Below, piece by piece: positions 1 to 8,772 of a DNA stretch of 64,000 bases. The position numbers were made by a program, and so were the translations under genes. Under the pieces are notes generated by a model, which was not told the origin of the DNA, searched no databases, and was given only the letters and a program-made list of their open reading frames with translations. Source of the stretch: an uncultured Paracoccaceae bacterium (GTDB taxonomy: Bacteria > Pseudomonadota > Alphaproteobacteria > Rhodobacterales > Rhodobacteraceae); the NCBI GenBank assembly GCA_947498415.1, contig CANMKB010000004.1, positions 248,001-312,000 of the forward strand, read 5' to 3'. Position 1 is the stretch's first letter. Every line of letters starts with the position of its first letter.

Positions 1-1
1 A

Positions 2-1750
2 TCCCGCTTTGGCATCATTGCCGAGGACGTGGCCAACACCCGCGTCACGTTTCAGGGGCGAGGCTTTGCGCTCGACGATGGGGCGGCGGGCAAGCGGTTT
101 GGTACGAGCTTTGCGATCAAGACCTATCCAGCCAAAACCAGCTGTACCATGTTTGATGAGCTGAACCTGCCTGTCGACATGGTGGTCACGCATTCCTTCA
201 CGCCGATTAACAGCAACATCATGGCCAGCCGCATCAAGCGGCAACAGCGCCTGATGAAGGCCAGCGATGACGGCGCGATTTCTCTCGCAGAAGAACTGGT
301 CGACGCGCTGGACGATCTGGAATCTAAACGGCTCTGCTTTGGCGATCATCACATGTCCGTCACGGTTTTCGCCGAGACCGAGGAAAAGCTGGAAGCCATC
401 GCCGCCGAGGTGCGCAACATCGCGGCCAGTGAAGGCGTCAATCTGGTGAACGAGAGCTTTGCAGCGCGGACGCATTATTTCGCGCAGCATCCGGGCAATG
501 GGCAGATGCGCAGCCGTAAGGCCGCCATCACCAATACGAACTTTGCCGACCTCGCAGCGTTGCATCGCGGTCAACTGGGCAAGCCGGGTGATAGCGTGCC
601 TTGGGGCAAGCCGATTACTCTCTTCCCGACGCCTGAACGCTCTGGCTTCCTGTTCAACTATCATGAGACGGGTCAACCGGACAAAGAACCAACCGGTGGG
701 CATACCTTGATCCTTGGCCGCCCTGGCTCCGGCAAATCGGTGTTGTCAGCCTTCCTCATGACCCAAGCCCGCCGCTGCGACGCGCGCGTGTTCGTGTTCG
801 ACTACCGTGCAGGCATGGAAATGGCCGTGCGCGCCAATGGCGGGCGCTACAGCGCCATCAAGGCGGGCGAGGCAACCGGTCTGAACCCGCTCCGCACGGA
901 AATCGACGGGCGCGGGCAAGCCTGGCTTTCTGATTGGTTGGCCACCCTTTTGCATCGCTCCGACAAGCCCCTGAGTCCGGTCCAAATCAACCGCATTCAG
1001 GAAGTGGTGCGCCAGAACTCCGGGGCGAGCGATGCCGCCCTTCGCAACTGGCAGGATCTGGCCTCGCTTTTTGTGGCTGGAGCAGATGAAGGGGATCTGT
1101 TCGAACGGATACAGGAATGGACCGCAGATGGCCGTTATGGCTGGATCTTCGGGCAAAGCGCTGAGGATACCTTTTCGCTCGATGGTGATATCGTGGGCTT
1201 CGATCTGACCGGCATTCTCGACAGCGAAAGCGAGAAAGAGCGCATGGCCGTGCTGTCCTATCTGTTTCGGCGGGTGGAGCGCGTGATCGAGGATCGCAAG
1301 CCCACGCTGATCATAATCGATGAGGCCTGGAAGGCGCTCGACAACCCGTACTTCGCGGACCGCCTTAGCAACTGGCTTGTCACCGCCCGCAAACAGAACG
1401 CGGTCGTTGTGATGATGACGCAATATGCAAGCCAGCTTGAGAAAACACGCACCGGCAAAACGATTATCGAGGCTGTGCCGACGCAGCTCTTGCTTCCCAA
1501 CATTCGCGCTTCGGCCAGCGATTACACCATGCTGGGCCTTACCGAAAAAGAGCTCAGCGTTTTGCTCGGCACCGGCAGCAACTCCCGTCTGGCGCTGGTG
1601 CGCGATGATCAAGGCTCGGTGGTGATCGACGCCGATCTGAGTGCCCTTGGCCCCTACCTCACGATCCTAGGCGGCATGGAAAAAGGCGAAGCGCTGGTTG
1701 GCGCAGACTATCGCCAGAACCCCGAATTGTGGAGACAGATTGATGCGTAG
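2..1750 (+). CDS. virB4: VirB4 family conjugal transfer ATPase (5' end outside window)
   Basis: The reading frame is open to the left edge, so only the C-terminal part (about 580 residues) is visible. VirB4 is the cytoplasmic ATPase that powers pilus assembly and substrate transfer in type IV secretion systems. The ATPase domain is complete: a Walker A motif GRPGSGKS is encoded near 716-739 and a Walker B motif (LIIIDEA) near 1308-1328. The preceding region matches the VirB4/CagE N-terminal domain. The frame ends at TAG 1748-1750 and overlaps the next gene by 8 bases. virB2 and virB3 normally sit just upstream and are presumably to the left. This is the first gene of a + strand operon running to 8667. 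The family assignment is firm; the full length is unknown. Confidence 0.93.
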   Translation, partial: SRFGIIAEDVANTRVTFQGRGFALDDGAAGKRFGTSFAIKTYPAKTSCTMFDELNLPVDMVVTHSFTPINSNIMASRIKRQQRLMKASDDGAISLAEELVDALDDLESKRLCFGDHHMSVTVFAETEEKLEAIAAEVRNIAASEGVNLVNESFAARTHYFAQHPGNGQMRSRKAAITNTNFADLAALHRGQLGKPGDSVPWGKPITLFPTPERSGFLFNYHETGQPDKEPTGGHTLILGRPGSGKSVLSAFLMTQARRCDARVFVFDYRAGMEMAVRANGGRYSAIKAGEATGLNPLRTEIDGRGQAWLSDWLATLLHRSDKPLSPVQINRIQEVVRQNSGASDAALRNWQDLASLFVAGADEGDLFERIQEWTADGRYGWIFGQSAEDTFSLDGDIVGFDLTGILDSESEKERMAVLSYLFRRVERVIEDRKPTLIIIDEAWKALDNPYFADRLSNWLVTARKQNAVVVMMTQYASQLEKTRTGKTIIEAVPTQLLLPNIRASASDYTMLGLTEKELSVLLGTGSNSRLALVRDDQGSVVIDADLSALGPYLTILGGMEKGEALVGADYRQNPELWRQIDA

Positions 1751-1901
1751 ACTTTGCGTGCTGACCCTCACCCTTTTGACACTGACGGCCTGCGCGGAAT
1801 ACCGGCCGTCGGAAGCAAAATGCTTCAATTCGTTTGCTGAGGTCAGTCGCAGCAACTGCAATTTCGAACCGCTCGGCCCGATTGGTGGTCTCGGTGAGTA
1901 A
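1743..1901 (+). CDS. small VirB7-like lipoprotein of the T4SS
   Basis: A 52-residue protein whose ATG lies inside the end of virB4. It has a short charged start (MRRLC), a hydrophobic stretch, and a lipobox LTAC that would be cleaved and lipidated at Cys17. Two further cysteines follow in the short mature region. VirB7-type lipoproteins anchor the outer-membrane core with VirB9 and VirB10. Size, lipobox and position in a VirB operon support that role, but the sequence is too short to place in a family. The stop codon overlaps the next start (GTG 1894). Confidence 0.7.
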   Translation: MRRLCVLTLTLLTLTACAEYRPSEAKCFNSFAEVSRSNCNFEPLGPIGGLGE

Positions 1902-3042
1902 GCACCGCCTGCATATCTTTGCGGGCTTGGTGTGGTTCGCCGCGCCAATGGCCTATGCCCAAGGCGTGCCGACCTTTGATGCTGGCATGTTTCTGCAGCG
2001 TGAGCGCGTCTTGCAACAAGGCGAACAAGATCTGGCTTTGCAGCGGGATCGTTTGACCAAAGAGGAAGAGCTTGAAGCGCTCGAGCAAGAACAACTCCAG
2101 GCACTGGAAGACATCCTCGATGCCACGACGCTTGCCAGCGGGAACTCAGGCACACTGGTCGCGAGCTTGGAAGCTGGGTCATCACCTGAAAGCGCCGCAG
2201 ACACGCTCTATGGTTCGGTCGACCCAAACCCCGGCGCGCCACAGATGTTCGGCGATGCCTCAGGATCGATTGAACAGCTGATCATCCGCGCGGCTCAGGA
2301 AACGCACCATATGTCCGGTGTGCGCGCGGCGGGTCTGTCGCCCAAGCAATGGCGTTGCCTGTTGCAAGCGCTGATCTGGCAAGAAAGCCGTTTCACCATC
2401 GGCGCGCGATCCCCTGTTGGAGCATTCGGCCTGACCCAGATTATGCCCGGTACGGCCCAAGATCTCGGGATTTACCCGGCCTATTACGAAATCCCCTACA
2501 TCCAAGTCACCGGCGGCGCACGCTATCTGGCGCAGATGCTGGCCATGTTTGACGGCAACATCATTCACGGGCTGGCGGCCTACAACGCCGGTCCGGGGAA
2601 TGTGCAGCGCTACAGCGGCGTGCCACCCTTTGCCGAGACCCAGCACTACGTTCAGGTCATCCCCGAGCGCTACAACCTCTACCTTGCACGCGTCGGCGGC
2701 GTTGACGCACTCGGCACCATCGACCCGGTTCTGCTCGCCAATTCTACTATGAGCCTGACCTCTTTCGGCGCAGGGGTCTACGGCGACTATTCCTTGGTGT
2801 CGGTGCAAGCGGCCGCGCTGCGCGCGCAGGACATCATCAGGCGTATTGGTCAGACCGATGACATTCACGCGGCCATGTCGCTCAACACCTACGCGCGGGC
2901 CGAACTCGCTCGCCTGATCGCGATCCGCACGCGCCTCAAGGCCGCCCATACCCGCCCGCTCAGCGCCGCAGAGCTGGCCATGGCGGCCGCGCAGGCCCGC
3001 GAACAAGAGTTCATGCAATTCGATCTGGAGGCACTCCGATGA
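1894..3042 (+). CDS. VirB1-like lytic transglycosylase
   Basis: A periplasmic muramidase expected to open peptidoglycan locally for the secretion channel. The GTG start at 1894 overlaps the lipoprotein stop and puts a signal peptide (ending MAYAQG) at the N-terminus. Residues about 30-75 are rich in Glu/Gln/Leu and probably form a coiled coil. The SLT domain spans about residues 125-255: catalytic Glu164 in WQESRF, then GAFGLTQIMPGTA, and later AAYNAGPGNV. These are the standard goose-type lysozyme signatures. The C-terminal 130 residues are helical and not assigned. At 382 residues it is longer than classic VirB1, consistent with the extra coiled-coil and tail regions. It overlaps the next gene by four bases (ATGA). 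Confidence 0.88.
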   Translation: MSKHRLHIFAGLVWFAAPMAYAQGVPTFDAGMFLQRERVLQQGEQDLALQRDRLTKEEELEALEQEQLQALEDILDATTLASGNSGTLVASLEAGSSPESAADTLYGSVDPNPGAPQMFGDASGSIEQLIIRAAQETHHMSGVRAAGLSPKQWRCLLQALIWQESRFTIGARSPVGAFGLTQIMPGTAQDLGIYPAYYEIPYIQVTGGARYLAQMLAMFDGNIIHGLAAYNAGPGNVQRYSGVPPFAETQHYVQVIPERYNLYLARVGGVDALGTIDPVLLANSTMSLTSFGAGVYGDYSLVSVQAAALRAQDIIRRIGQTDDIHAAMSLNTYARAELARLIAIRTRLKAAHTRPLSAAELAMAAAQAREQEFMQFDLEALR

Positions 3043-3818
3043 TCCGTTTTCTTTCAACCGTTGCCACATGCGCTTTTCTGGTTGCCTCACCCCTGTTCGC
3101 CCAAGGCGTGCCGACCGTCGACACGCGCAACATCGCCCAAGAAATTCGTCAGCTGCAGCAGATGCTGGAGGATTTCGGGATCCAGACCGACCAGCTCGAC
3201 ACGCTTCTCGAACAGCTAGATCTGGTGCAACAGCAACTGGATACGCTGAATGAGACCTACGCGGCCCTGACCGGCGCGACAGACATCATCGAAATGGCCA
3301 TGGGTGGTGATCTCGATGGCCTACTCGATCAGGAATTCGGTGAACTCCTTGGCACCATCCGGCAAATCCAGAGCGGCGATTTCAGTGGCCTCATTGGCAA
3401 CGCCGCCCCTCAGATGGAAGGGCGCATGACACAAGCGCTGGAGGATGCAGGCTTTGACCAAGACAGCCTCTCCGACATGGCCAGCAGCGGCAATCCAGGG
3501 GCTGAGCGCATCGCCAGCCAGGCGGGCACCGGGGCGGTGATGTCGGCGGCCGCTGAGAACAGTTATGAAGAGGCCGCGCAATCCCTCGAACGGGTCGAAC
3601 AGCTGGTCTCATTGATCCCGGACATGGAAACGCTCAAGGAAGCGGTGGATCACAACACCCGCGTCACGGCCGAACTGGCCATTGCCATGACCCGCATGTG
3701 GGAGCTCGAAGCCATTCAGACCGTCGGCGCGGGCCAATCCGGCGTGGTGGATGCTGCCACGCTGGCCGAAGAGCGCCGCTATATGGACTTCACCCTGCCA
3801 GACCTGCGCGCGGATTGA
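3039..3818 (+). CDS. VirB5/TrbJ-like T4SS protein
   Basis: A 259-residue exported protein starting in an ATGA overlap with the transglycosylase gene. The signal peptide ends at about FAQGV. It is followed by Gln/Leu-rich heptads (residues about 30-75) typical of the helical VirB5/TrbJ family. These are minor pilus components or assembly factors at the pilus tip. The mature N-terminus (AQGVPTVDTRN) resembles that of the neighbouring transglycosylase (AQGVPTFDAG), a shared start seen in this operon type. Family assignment rests on helical composition, length and gene order between virB1 and virB8; no catalytic motif exists to check. Confidence 0.75.
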   Translation: MIRFLSTVATCAFLVASPLFAQGVPTVDTRNIAQEIRQLQQMLEDFGIQTDQLDTLLEQLDLVQQQLDTLNETYAALTGATDIIEMAMGGDLDGLLDQEFGELLGTIRQIQSGDFSGLIGNAAPQMEGRMTQALEDAGFDQDSLSDMASSGNPGAERIASQAGTGAVMSAAAENSYEEAAQSLERVEQLVSLIPDMETLKEAVDHNTRVTAELAIAMTRMWELEAIQTVGAGQSGVVDAATLAEERRYMDFTLPDLRAD

Positions 3819-3822
3819 TCCC

Positions 3823-4473
3823 ATGAACAGCGAGGCAGAAATCATCGAAGAAGAGCTCGTCTACGGCGCACGACGACGCGAGCTCATGTGGCAGAAACTG
3901 GGGCTGACAGGCATGGCGTTTGGCATGGCAGGTTGCCTCGCCGCTGCTCTTGTCGCTCTGTTCGACGTGGACCCGCCGCCCATGATCGTGCCCTTTGATA
4001 GCGAAACCGGCATGGCCCTCCCCAATGCCATGGTTGAAGCGGTCTCACTCACGGAACGCCCCGCTATCATCGAGGCACAGGTCTACCGCTATGTGATTGA
4101 TCGAGAGACCTACAATCAGCTCGACAATGACGTGCGCGTGCGGCGGGTCCTGGACCAGTCGGACGGAGCTGCGGCCGCAGGACTGCGCGCACTTTGGACA
4201 AGTGGCCATGAGGCCTATCCGCCCGACAGCTACGGCACAGATGCGCGGCTTGAGGTCGAGGTGCTCTCGATCACCCATATCAGCGCCAATCGTGCCCAGG
4301 TGCGCTTGCGCAAGCGGCTGAGCTCGCCGCGTGGCACGCAGAACGGGCTCTTCACCACCACGCTGATGTTTGAGTTTCGGCCCGAGAATAGCCGGTCGAT
4401 CGACGACGTCTGGCAGAACCCTTTCGGCTTCACCGTCACCGAATACGCGATCCGCTCGGATCGTTTGGAGTAA
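3823..4473 (+). CDS. virB8: VirB8 inner-membrane T4SS protein
   Basis: A 216-residue bitopic inner-membrane protein and assembly scaffold for the VirB channel. I chose the ATG at 3823, five bases after the virB5 stop. It gives a short cytoplasmic N-terminus (MNSEAEIIEEE), one membrane segment (about residues 29-48), and a periplasmic NTF2-like domain. The ending FGFTVTEYAIRSD (from about residue 201) fits the VirB8 C-terminus. It lies 3 bases from virB9 in the same operon. Confidence 0.88.
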   Translation: MNSEAEIIEEELVYGARRRELMWQKLGLTGMAFGMAGCLAAALVALFDVDPPPMIVPFDSETGMALPNAMVEAVSLTERPAIIEAQVYRYVIDRETYNQLDNDVRVRRVLDQSDGAAAAGLRALWTSGHEAYPPDSYGTDARLEVEVLSITHISANRAQVRLRKRLSSPRGTQNGLFTTTLMFEFRPENSRSIDDVWQNPFGFTVTEYAIRSDRLE

Positions 4474-4476
4474 CCA

Positions 4477-5172
4477 ATGCGCCGCCTGTTCCTGATCCTT
4501 GCTTTCCTCGTACCGCTTGCTGGCATCGCCCATGCAGAAACCCAGCCGCGCCAAGGCCCCTATGATGCCCGCGTCCGGTTGGCCACCTATCAAGATGGGC
4601 AGGTCTACCGCATCCGCACCAGCCTGACCCATGTGACCAGTATTGAATTCGGCCAAGGCGAGACCATTCGCTCAATCATTGCGGGCGATACTGAAGGCTT
4701 TCTTCTGGACGGCGTGCCCGGCGGCCAGGCCTTTGCTATCAAGCCAGTCTCGCGCGGCGCGCATACCAACATCACCGTCTATACCAACCGGCGCAGCTAT
4801 TATTTCAACGTGACCGAGGCGAGTTCGCCGACTTTCTATGTCATCCGCTTCACCTATCCGGAGTCCGCTCCCCAGCAATCGCGCGTGGCGGCAAGCCAAC
4901 CTGCCAACCACGCCTATGGCGTCAGCGCACGTTCCGAGATCACCCCGCGCGAAATCTGGGATGACGGCACCTTCACTTATTTCCGCTTTGCCGCGAATGC
5001 GCCGTTGCCCGCGATATTTCGCTGGTCGGCTGGCAATGAGCGCAGCGTGAATGCTCTGGCCCGACCTGATGGCGTGATCCGCGTTTCAGGTGTCAGCGAT
5101 CGATGGGTTCTCCGGCTCGGCGAGGATGAGATCTGCGTCCAAGAGATGAGCGAGGCAAGCCAGAATGAGTGA
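4477..5172 (+). CDS. virB9: VirB9 outer-membrane core protein
   Basis: A 231-residue periplasmic protein of the VirB7-VirB9-VirB10 outer-membrane core complex. The signal peptide ends near GIAHAET. The N-terminal domain carries the conserved region around TSIEFGQGETI and later VYTNRRSYYF. The C-terminal domain contains the TYFRFAAN-type strand and ends with a VLRLG motif. Length and motifs match VirB9/TrbG. It overlaps virB10 by eight bases. Confidence 0.9.
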   Translation: MRRLFLILAFLVPLAGIAHAETQPRQGPYDARVRLATYQDGQVYRIRTSLTHVTSIEFGQGETIRSIIAGDTEGFLLDGVPGGQAFAIKPVSRGAHTNITVYTNRRSYYFNVTEASSPTFYVIRFTYPESAPQQSRVAASQPANHAYGVSARSEITPREIWDDGTFTYFRFAANAPLPAIFRWSAGNERSVNALARPDGVIRVSGVSDRWVLRLGEDEICVQEMSEASQNE

Positions 5173-6481
5173 AAAAGCTGAGCTTAAGAAACGCCTCGAA
5201 GCGATTGAAGGTAAAACACAAAACCCGAAGGCGCGTCCGTCTGTTGTCACTATTGCCCTAGGCATTGCGGCAATCGCTGCCCTTGGTGGCCTTTTTCTAT
5301 TCTTCTCTGGCGGTTCTGAACCTGAAGGCCTCGAAACCGCCTCACCGGATGAATTCCAAGCAGCGGGACCAGGGTTTGGAGACCTTGAGCCAACCCCTGC
5401 ACCGATTGACACATCGCCACCTCCAGCAGAGTCAGAACCGGACAACGAAACAGACGAGCTGCGCGCGCAAATGGACGCCATGCGCACCGAGCTCGAAGCC
5501 CTGCGTAACGCACCAGAACCTGAGGCTCCGGACGTCGACACTGAAGCGCTGGATGGCCTGAGCGCAGAAATCGATGCCCTGCGTAGCGAGGCAGCAGCAA
5601 CACAAGCCGCTTTGCGCGAAGAGTTGGAAGAACGTGCACGGCAAATACAGCGACTGCAGAACGATCTAGAGCTTGCACGCCTGGAAACACCGCGCTCGCC
5701 TGCTCCAACCGGCCCTACGGCCGAAGAACTGCGTCTTCAGGAGCTGGAGCGGCGGCGGCAAGCCGAACTTGAGGAGCTGCAAGCCCGTATCGCCAGCCCG
5801 ATCATCGCCTTTGGCGGCACTGGAAGCGGCAATAATGATACCGCCGCCGAGCAGCGGCGACTTGATGGCGACACAGACTTTGTCCGCAACGGCGCTGAAC
5901 CTGCTGAGGTGACTCAGGCCCAGTTGATCGTGAACCCGTCAAACACGGTCGTTCAGGGCACGATGATCCAGGCCGTGCTCGAGACAGCGATCGACAGCTC
6001 GCTCGCCGGTCAGGTCCGCGCGATGGTATCGGAAGATATCCACGCCTATGACGGCTCGCGGATCCTGATCCCGCGCGGCGCGCGCCTCATCGGGCGGTAT
6101 CAATCTGGCCTCGACATTGCTCAGCAACGCGTGACGATCGCCTGGGACCGGATCATTCTCCCCAGCAACCAGACCGTCGAAATCAGCGCTTTTGGTGGCG
6201 ACGCACTGGGACGCTCCGGCACGACCGGTTTCGTCGACAGCCGTTTCGGCACGCGGTTCGGGTCAGCCGCCCTGATATCTCTGATCGGAGCCTTGCCTGC
6301 TGTGGCAGCCCAGAACACCGAAGACGAGATCACCTCTGATGTGCTCGAGGGAATTGGGGAAGACCTGCAAGACAGCGCACAAAGCGTGATCGGCGAATAT
6401 CTTTCCGTCTCTCCGGTGATCTATGTCGACCAAGGAGCCCGCGTCACCGTGATGGTCGACCGCGATCTGGAGATCTTCTGA
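5165..6481 (+). CDS. virB10: VirB10/TrbI channel protein
   Basis: A 438-residue protein spanning inner and outer membranes. It has a short cytoplasmic tail, a membrane segment at about residues 27-48, a Pro/Glu-rich linker, and a coiled coil rich in Glu and Arg (residues about 95-210). The C-terminal beta-barrel domain (about 245-438) has typical VirB10 signatures: VVQGTMIQAVLET, GSRILIPRGARLIG and RVTIAWDRI. It senses ATP use by VirB4/VirB11/VirD4 and gates the outer pore. The long coiled-coil insert is usual for the TrbI branch. Confidence 0.93.
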   Translation: MSEKAELKKRLEAIEGKTQNPKARPSVVTIALGIAAIAALGGLFLFFSGGSEPEGLETASPDEFQAAGPGFGDLEPTPAPIDTSPPPAESEPDNETDELRAQMDAMRTELEALRNAPEPEAPDVDTEALDGLSAEIDALRSEAAATQAALREELEERARQIQRLQNDLELARLETPRSPAPTGPTAEELRLQELERRRQAELEELQARIASPIIAFGGTGSGNNDTAAEQRRLDGDTDFVRNGAEPAEVTQAQLIVNPSNTVVQGTMIQAVLETAIDSSLAGQVRAMVSEDIHAYDGSRILIPRGARLIGRYQSGLDIAQQRVTIAWDRIILPSNQTVEISAFGGDALGRSGTTGFVDSRFGTRFGSAALISLIGALPAVAAQNTEDEITSDVLEGIGEDLQDSAQSVIGEYLSVSPVIYVDQGARVTVMVDRDLEIF

Positions 6482-6483
6482 TC

Positions 6484-7479
6484 ATGGCGGCCAGCTACCT
6501 GCAGAGCTCGATGGACAAGATCCCCGAGGCGCGTGATCCGAAGCTGATCGAACTTTGTATCAACCCCGACGGTACTCTTTGGGCCGAGTTTCAGGGGGAT
6601 CACTTTATGCGGTCCGTCAATCGACCGCTCTCACCGAACGAGATCAAAGACTTAGGCAATCAGGTTGCTTCCGCCGCGAACACCACTCTGAGCCGGACCA
6701 AGCCGATTGTATCAGTCAGCATCACCTACCGCGACCGCCCGATCCGCGCGCAAGTCATCCAGCCCCCCGCCGTTGATGGCGGTTATGCGATCTCCCTGCG
6801 GTTCTTTGCCGACCTACCATTAGAGCGGATCAAGCTGTCCTATCTCTTCGGAAAAGAGCGCAGCAACGAGGGTGCAAGGCGCAAGCGCAACGCAGAGCTG
6901 CGCGATGTCGTGGCCACCGGCGACATCGACGCCGCGATCAAATTTTGTGTGACCCATAAGCTCAACATGATCGTCTCCGGCGGAACTTCGACCGGCAAGA
7001 CTGTCACAGCACGCAAAATCCTCTCCTTCGTGCCCGCCGACGAGCGCATCATCACCATCGAAGAAGCCGCCGAGCTACGCCCAACTCAGCCCAATGTCGT
7101 CACCCTGATGTCTGACCGCGATGAAGCCACGCGCAGCGCTGACGTGCTGCTTACCTCCACCCTGCGCATGCGGCCGGACCGCATCGTCCTAGGCGAAGTA
7201 CGCGGCAAAGAGGCGATGACTTTCCTTGAAGCCATCAACACCGGGCATGGCGGCTCACTCACGACACTGCACGCTGAAACACCTCAGCTGGCGGTTCAGC
7301 GTCTCGCCATCGCCGCCCTGAAAACCGATGTGCCCATGACCTACCAGGACATGAACGACTATATCACCCGCTCGATCGATGTGATCATCCAGGCCGGTCG
7401 CCATGAAGGCGCGCGCGGCATCACCGAATTCTACCTGCCGGTTGATCCGGCCCATTCAAAGGAAACAGCCCATGTTTGA
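6484..7479 (+). CDS. virB11: VirB11 traffic ATPase
   Basis: A 331-residue hexameric cytoplasmic ATPase at the base of the channel. The Walker A motif GGTSTGKT is at residues 166-173, followed by the Asp box (IITIEEAAEL), Walker B (RIVLGEVRGKEA) and the His box (TGHGGSLTTLHA). The ATG lies two bases after the virB10 stop. The gene overlaps the DUF4177 gene by eight bases. Confidence 0.95.
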   Translation: MAASYLQSSMDKIPEARDPKLIELCINPDGTLWAEFQGDHFMRSVNRPLSPNEIKDLGNQVASAANTTLSRTKPIVSVSITYRDRPIRAQVIQPPAVDGGYAISLRFFADLPLERIKLSYLFGKERSNEGARRKRNAELRDVVATGDIDAAIKFCVTHKLNMIVSGGTSTGKTVTARKILSFVPADERIITIEEAAELRPTQPNVVTLMSDRDEATRSADVLLTSTLRMRPDRIVLGEVRGKEAMTFLEAINTGHGGSLTTLHAETPQLAVQRLAIAALKTDVPMTYQDMNDYITRSIDVIIQAGRHEGARGITEFYLPVDPAHSKETAHV

Positions 7480-7648
7480 ATACAAGATTGAACAGATCAA
7501 CACCGCCAAAACCAAGCCACCGAAGATCGAAGCCCAGCTGACGGCCCTTGGCCAGGATGGCTGGGAGCTGGTCTCAGTCGTTCCGGATTTCGACGGCGAA
7601 CACATCCTGAAGGCCTTCTTGAAGCGGCGCACCGGCTCGAGCGCCTAA
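7472..7648 (+). CDS. DUF4177 family small protein
   Basis: A 58-residue soluble protein that starts inside the end of virB11. The pattern 'YKIEQI...(A)QLTALGQDGWELVSVVP...AFLKR' is that of the DUF4177 family, whose function is unknown. Its position between virB11 and virB6 and its translational coupling suggest co-expression with the secretion genes. A structural role in the machine is not established. Confidence 0.75.
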   Translation: MFEYKIEQINTAKTKPPKIEAQLTALGQDGWELVSVVPDFDGEHILKAFLKRRTGSSA

Positions 7649-7668
7649 ACCTAACTGAGGAGGATCCG

Positions 7669-8667
7669 ATGGGCGTCGTCACCTGGATGGTTGAGACAAC
7701 CGACAACTTTCTGGAAGACGCTGCCCAAACCACCTTTGGCAACGTCGCCGGTCAGCTTGGTGGCGTCATTGCCGTGTCTTCGACGCTCGCCGTGATTGGC
7801 GTGTTCCTCAACATGGTGTTTCAGTACAAGTCGATGGATGGGCGGACCGCCTTCTGGTTCGCCCTCAAACTCATGTTGATCTCCCTCTTTGCGATGAATT
7901 GGGTCCAATTCAACGCTGTGGCCAGTGCCCTGATCGATGGGCTAGACCAACTTGCGGGCGGCATGGTGGCGGGGCTTGGCGGCGGCGGTGCGGGTGCGTC
8001 TTATTTCGCCGGGGCCTTCGACGATCTCATCGAAGAATTCGGCGACTACCTGAACGCCGCCGGTGACAACATGCATTGGATGGCCGGAGCCCTGATCGGA
8101 GCAATCGGCGCGTTCCTCTTGGGCGTCATCGGCGCACTCTGCGGCCTTGTCCTGATCTTCGCAAAGATCATGCTGGCCTTCATGATCGGCATCGCCCCCA
8201 TCATGATCGCACTTTCGCTTTTTGATGTCAGCAAGGACTATTTCCACCGCTGGCTGTCCAGCACGGTATCCTACGCGCTTTACCCCCTCGTGATCGCGGG
8301 AGTGTTTTCCACCGTTGTCGGCATGTCACGCTCGCTAATGACCGAACTCGGAGATCCCTCTGGCGCAAGCAACATCGGCGCGCTGGTGCCCTTCTTCATG
8401 ATGATGTTCCTCGCAGGCGGCATGATCATCGCCACCCCGCTGATCGTGCGCTCTATCTCGGGCAACTTCATGATGGTCGGACCGCCGAGCATTCCCGGTC
8501 CTGGCGGGTTCGCCAAGGGCTTGATCGGCACTAGGGGCTCACGGGCGCGAGCACGGTTTGGAAGTAGATCGAATGCTGAGATCACGGGGGCAGGAATACG
8601 GCAGGCAAGCAATGCTACCGTTTCGATGGTTCAGCGGGTGGCAGAACGGGCGAAGCGTTTAGAATAA
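7669..8667 (+). CDS. virB6: VirB6/TrbL polytopic membrane protein
   Basis: A 332-residue multi-spanning inner-membrane protein that forms part of the translocation pore. There are about five or six hydrophobic segments, including residues about 27-50, 60-80, 140-170, 170-190, 205-225 and 240-265. The conserved VirB6 stretch around FMIGIAPIMIALSLFD is visible, followed by the W of FHRWLSS. An AGGAGGAT-type ribosome site precedes the ATG at 7669. It is the last gene of the virB operon; the cargo pocket begins 105 bases later. Confidence 0.88.
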   Translation: MGVVTWMVETTDNFLEDAAQTTFGNVAGQLGGVIAVSSTLAVIGVFLNMVFQYKSMDGRTAFWFALKLMLISLFAMNWVQFNAVASALIDGLDQLAGGMVAGLGGGGAGASYFAGAFDDLIEEFGDYLNAAGDNMHWMAGALIGAIGAFLLGVIGALCGLVLIFAKIMLAFMIGIAPIMIALSLFDVSKDYFHRWLSSTVSYALYPLVIAGVFSTVVGMSRSLMTELGDPSGASNIGALVPFFMMMFLAGGMIIATPLIVRSISGNFMMVGPPSIPGPGGFAKGLIGTRGSRARARFGSRSNAEITGAGIRQASNATVSMVQRVAERAKRLE

Positions 8668-8772
8668 GGTTTAGGCTCGAACTCAACGTTCACTGTTTCG
8701 AACTTGCTGCCATGCAACTTCCCAAAAGCTGCTATGGAAAAATGCGTAGCGATCATGCGCCGCTGACGTATT

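Noticed and set aside
746..1612. A 288-codon frame on the - strand opposite virB4
   Set aside because: It is a high-GC shadow of virB4, which has clear Walker motifs on the + strand.
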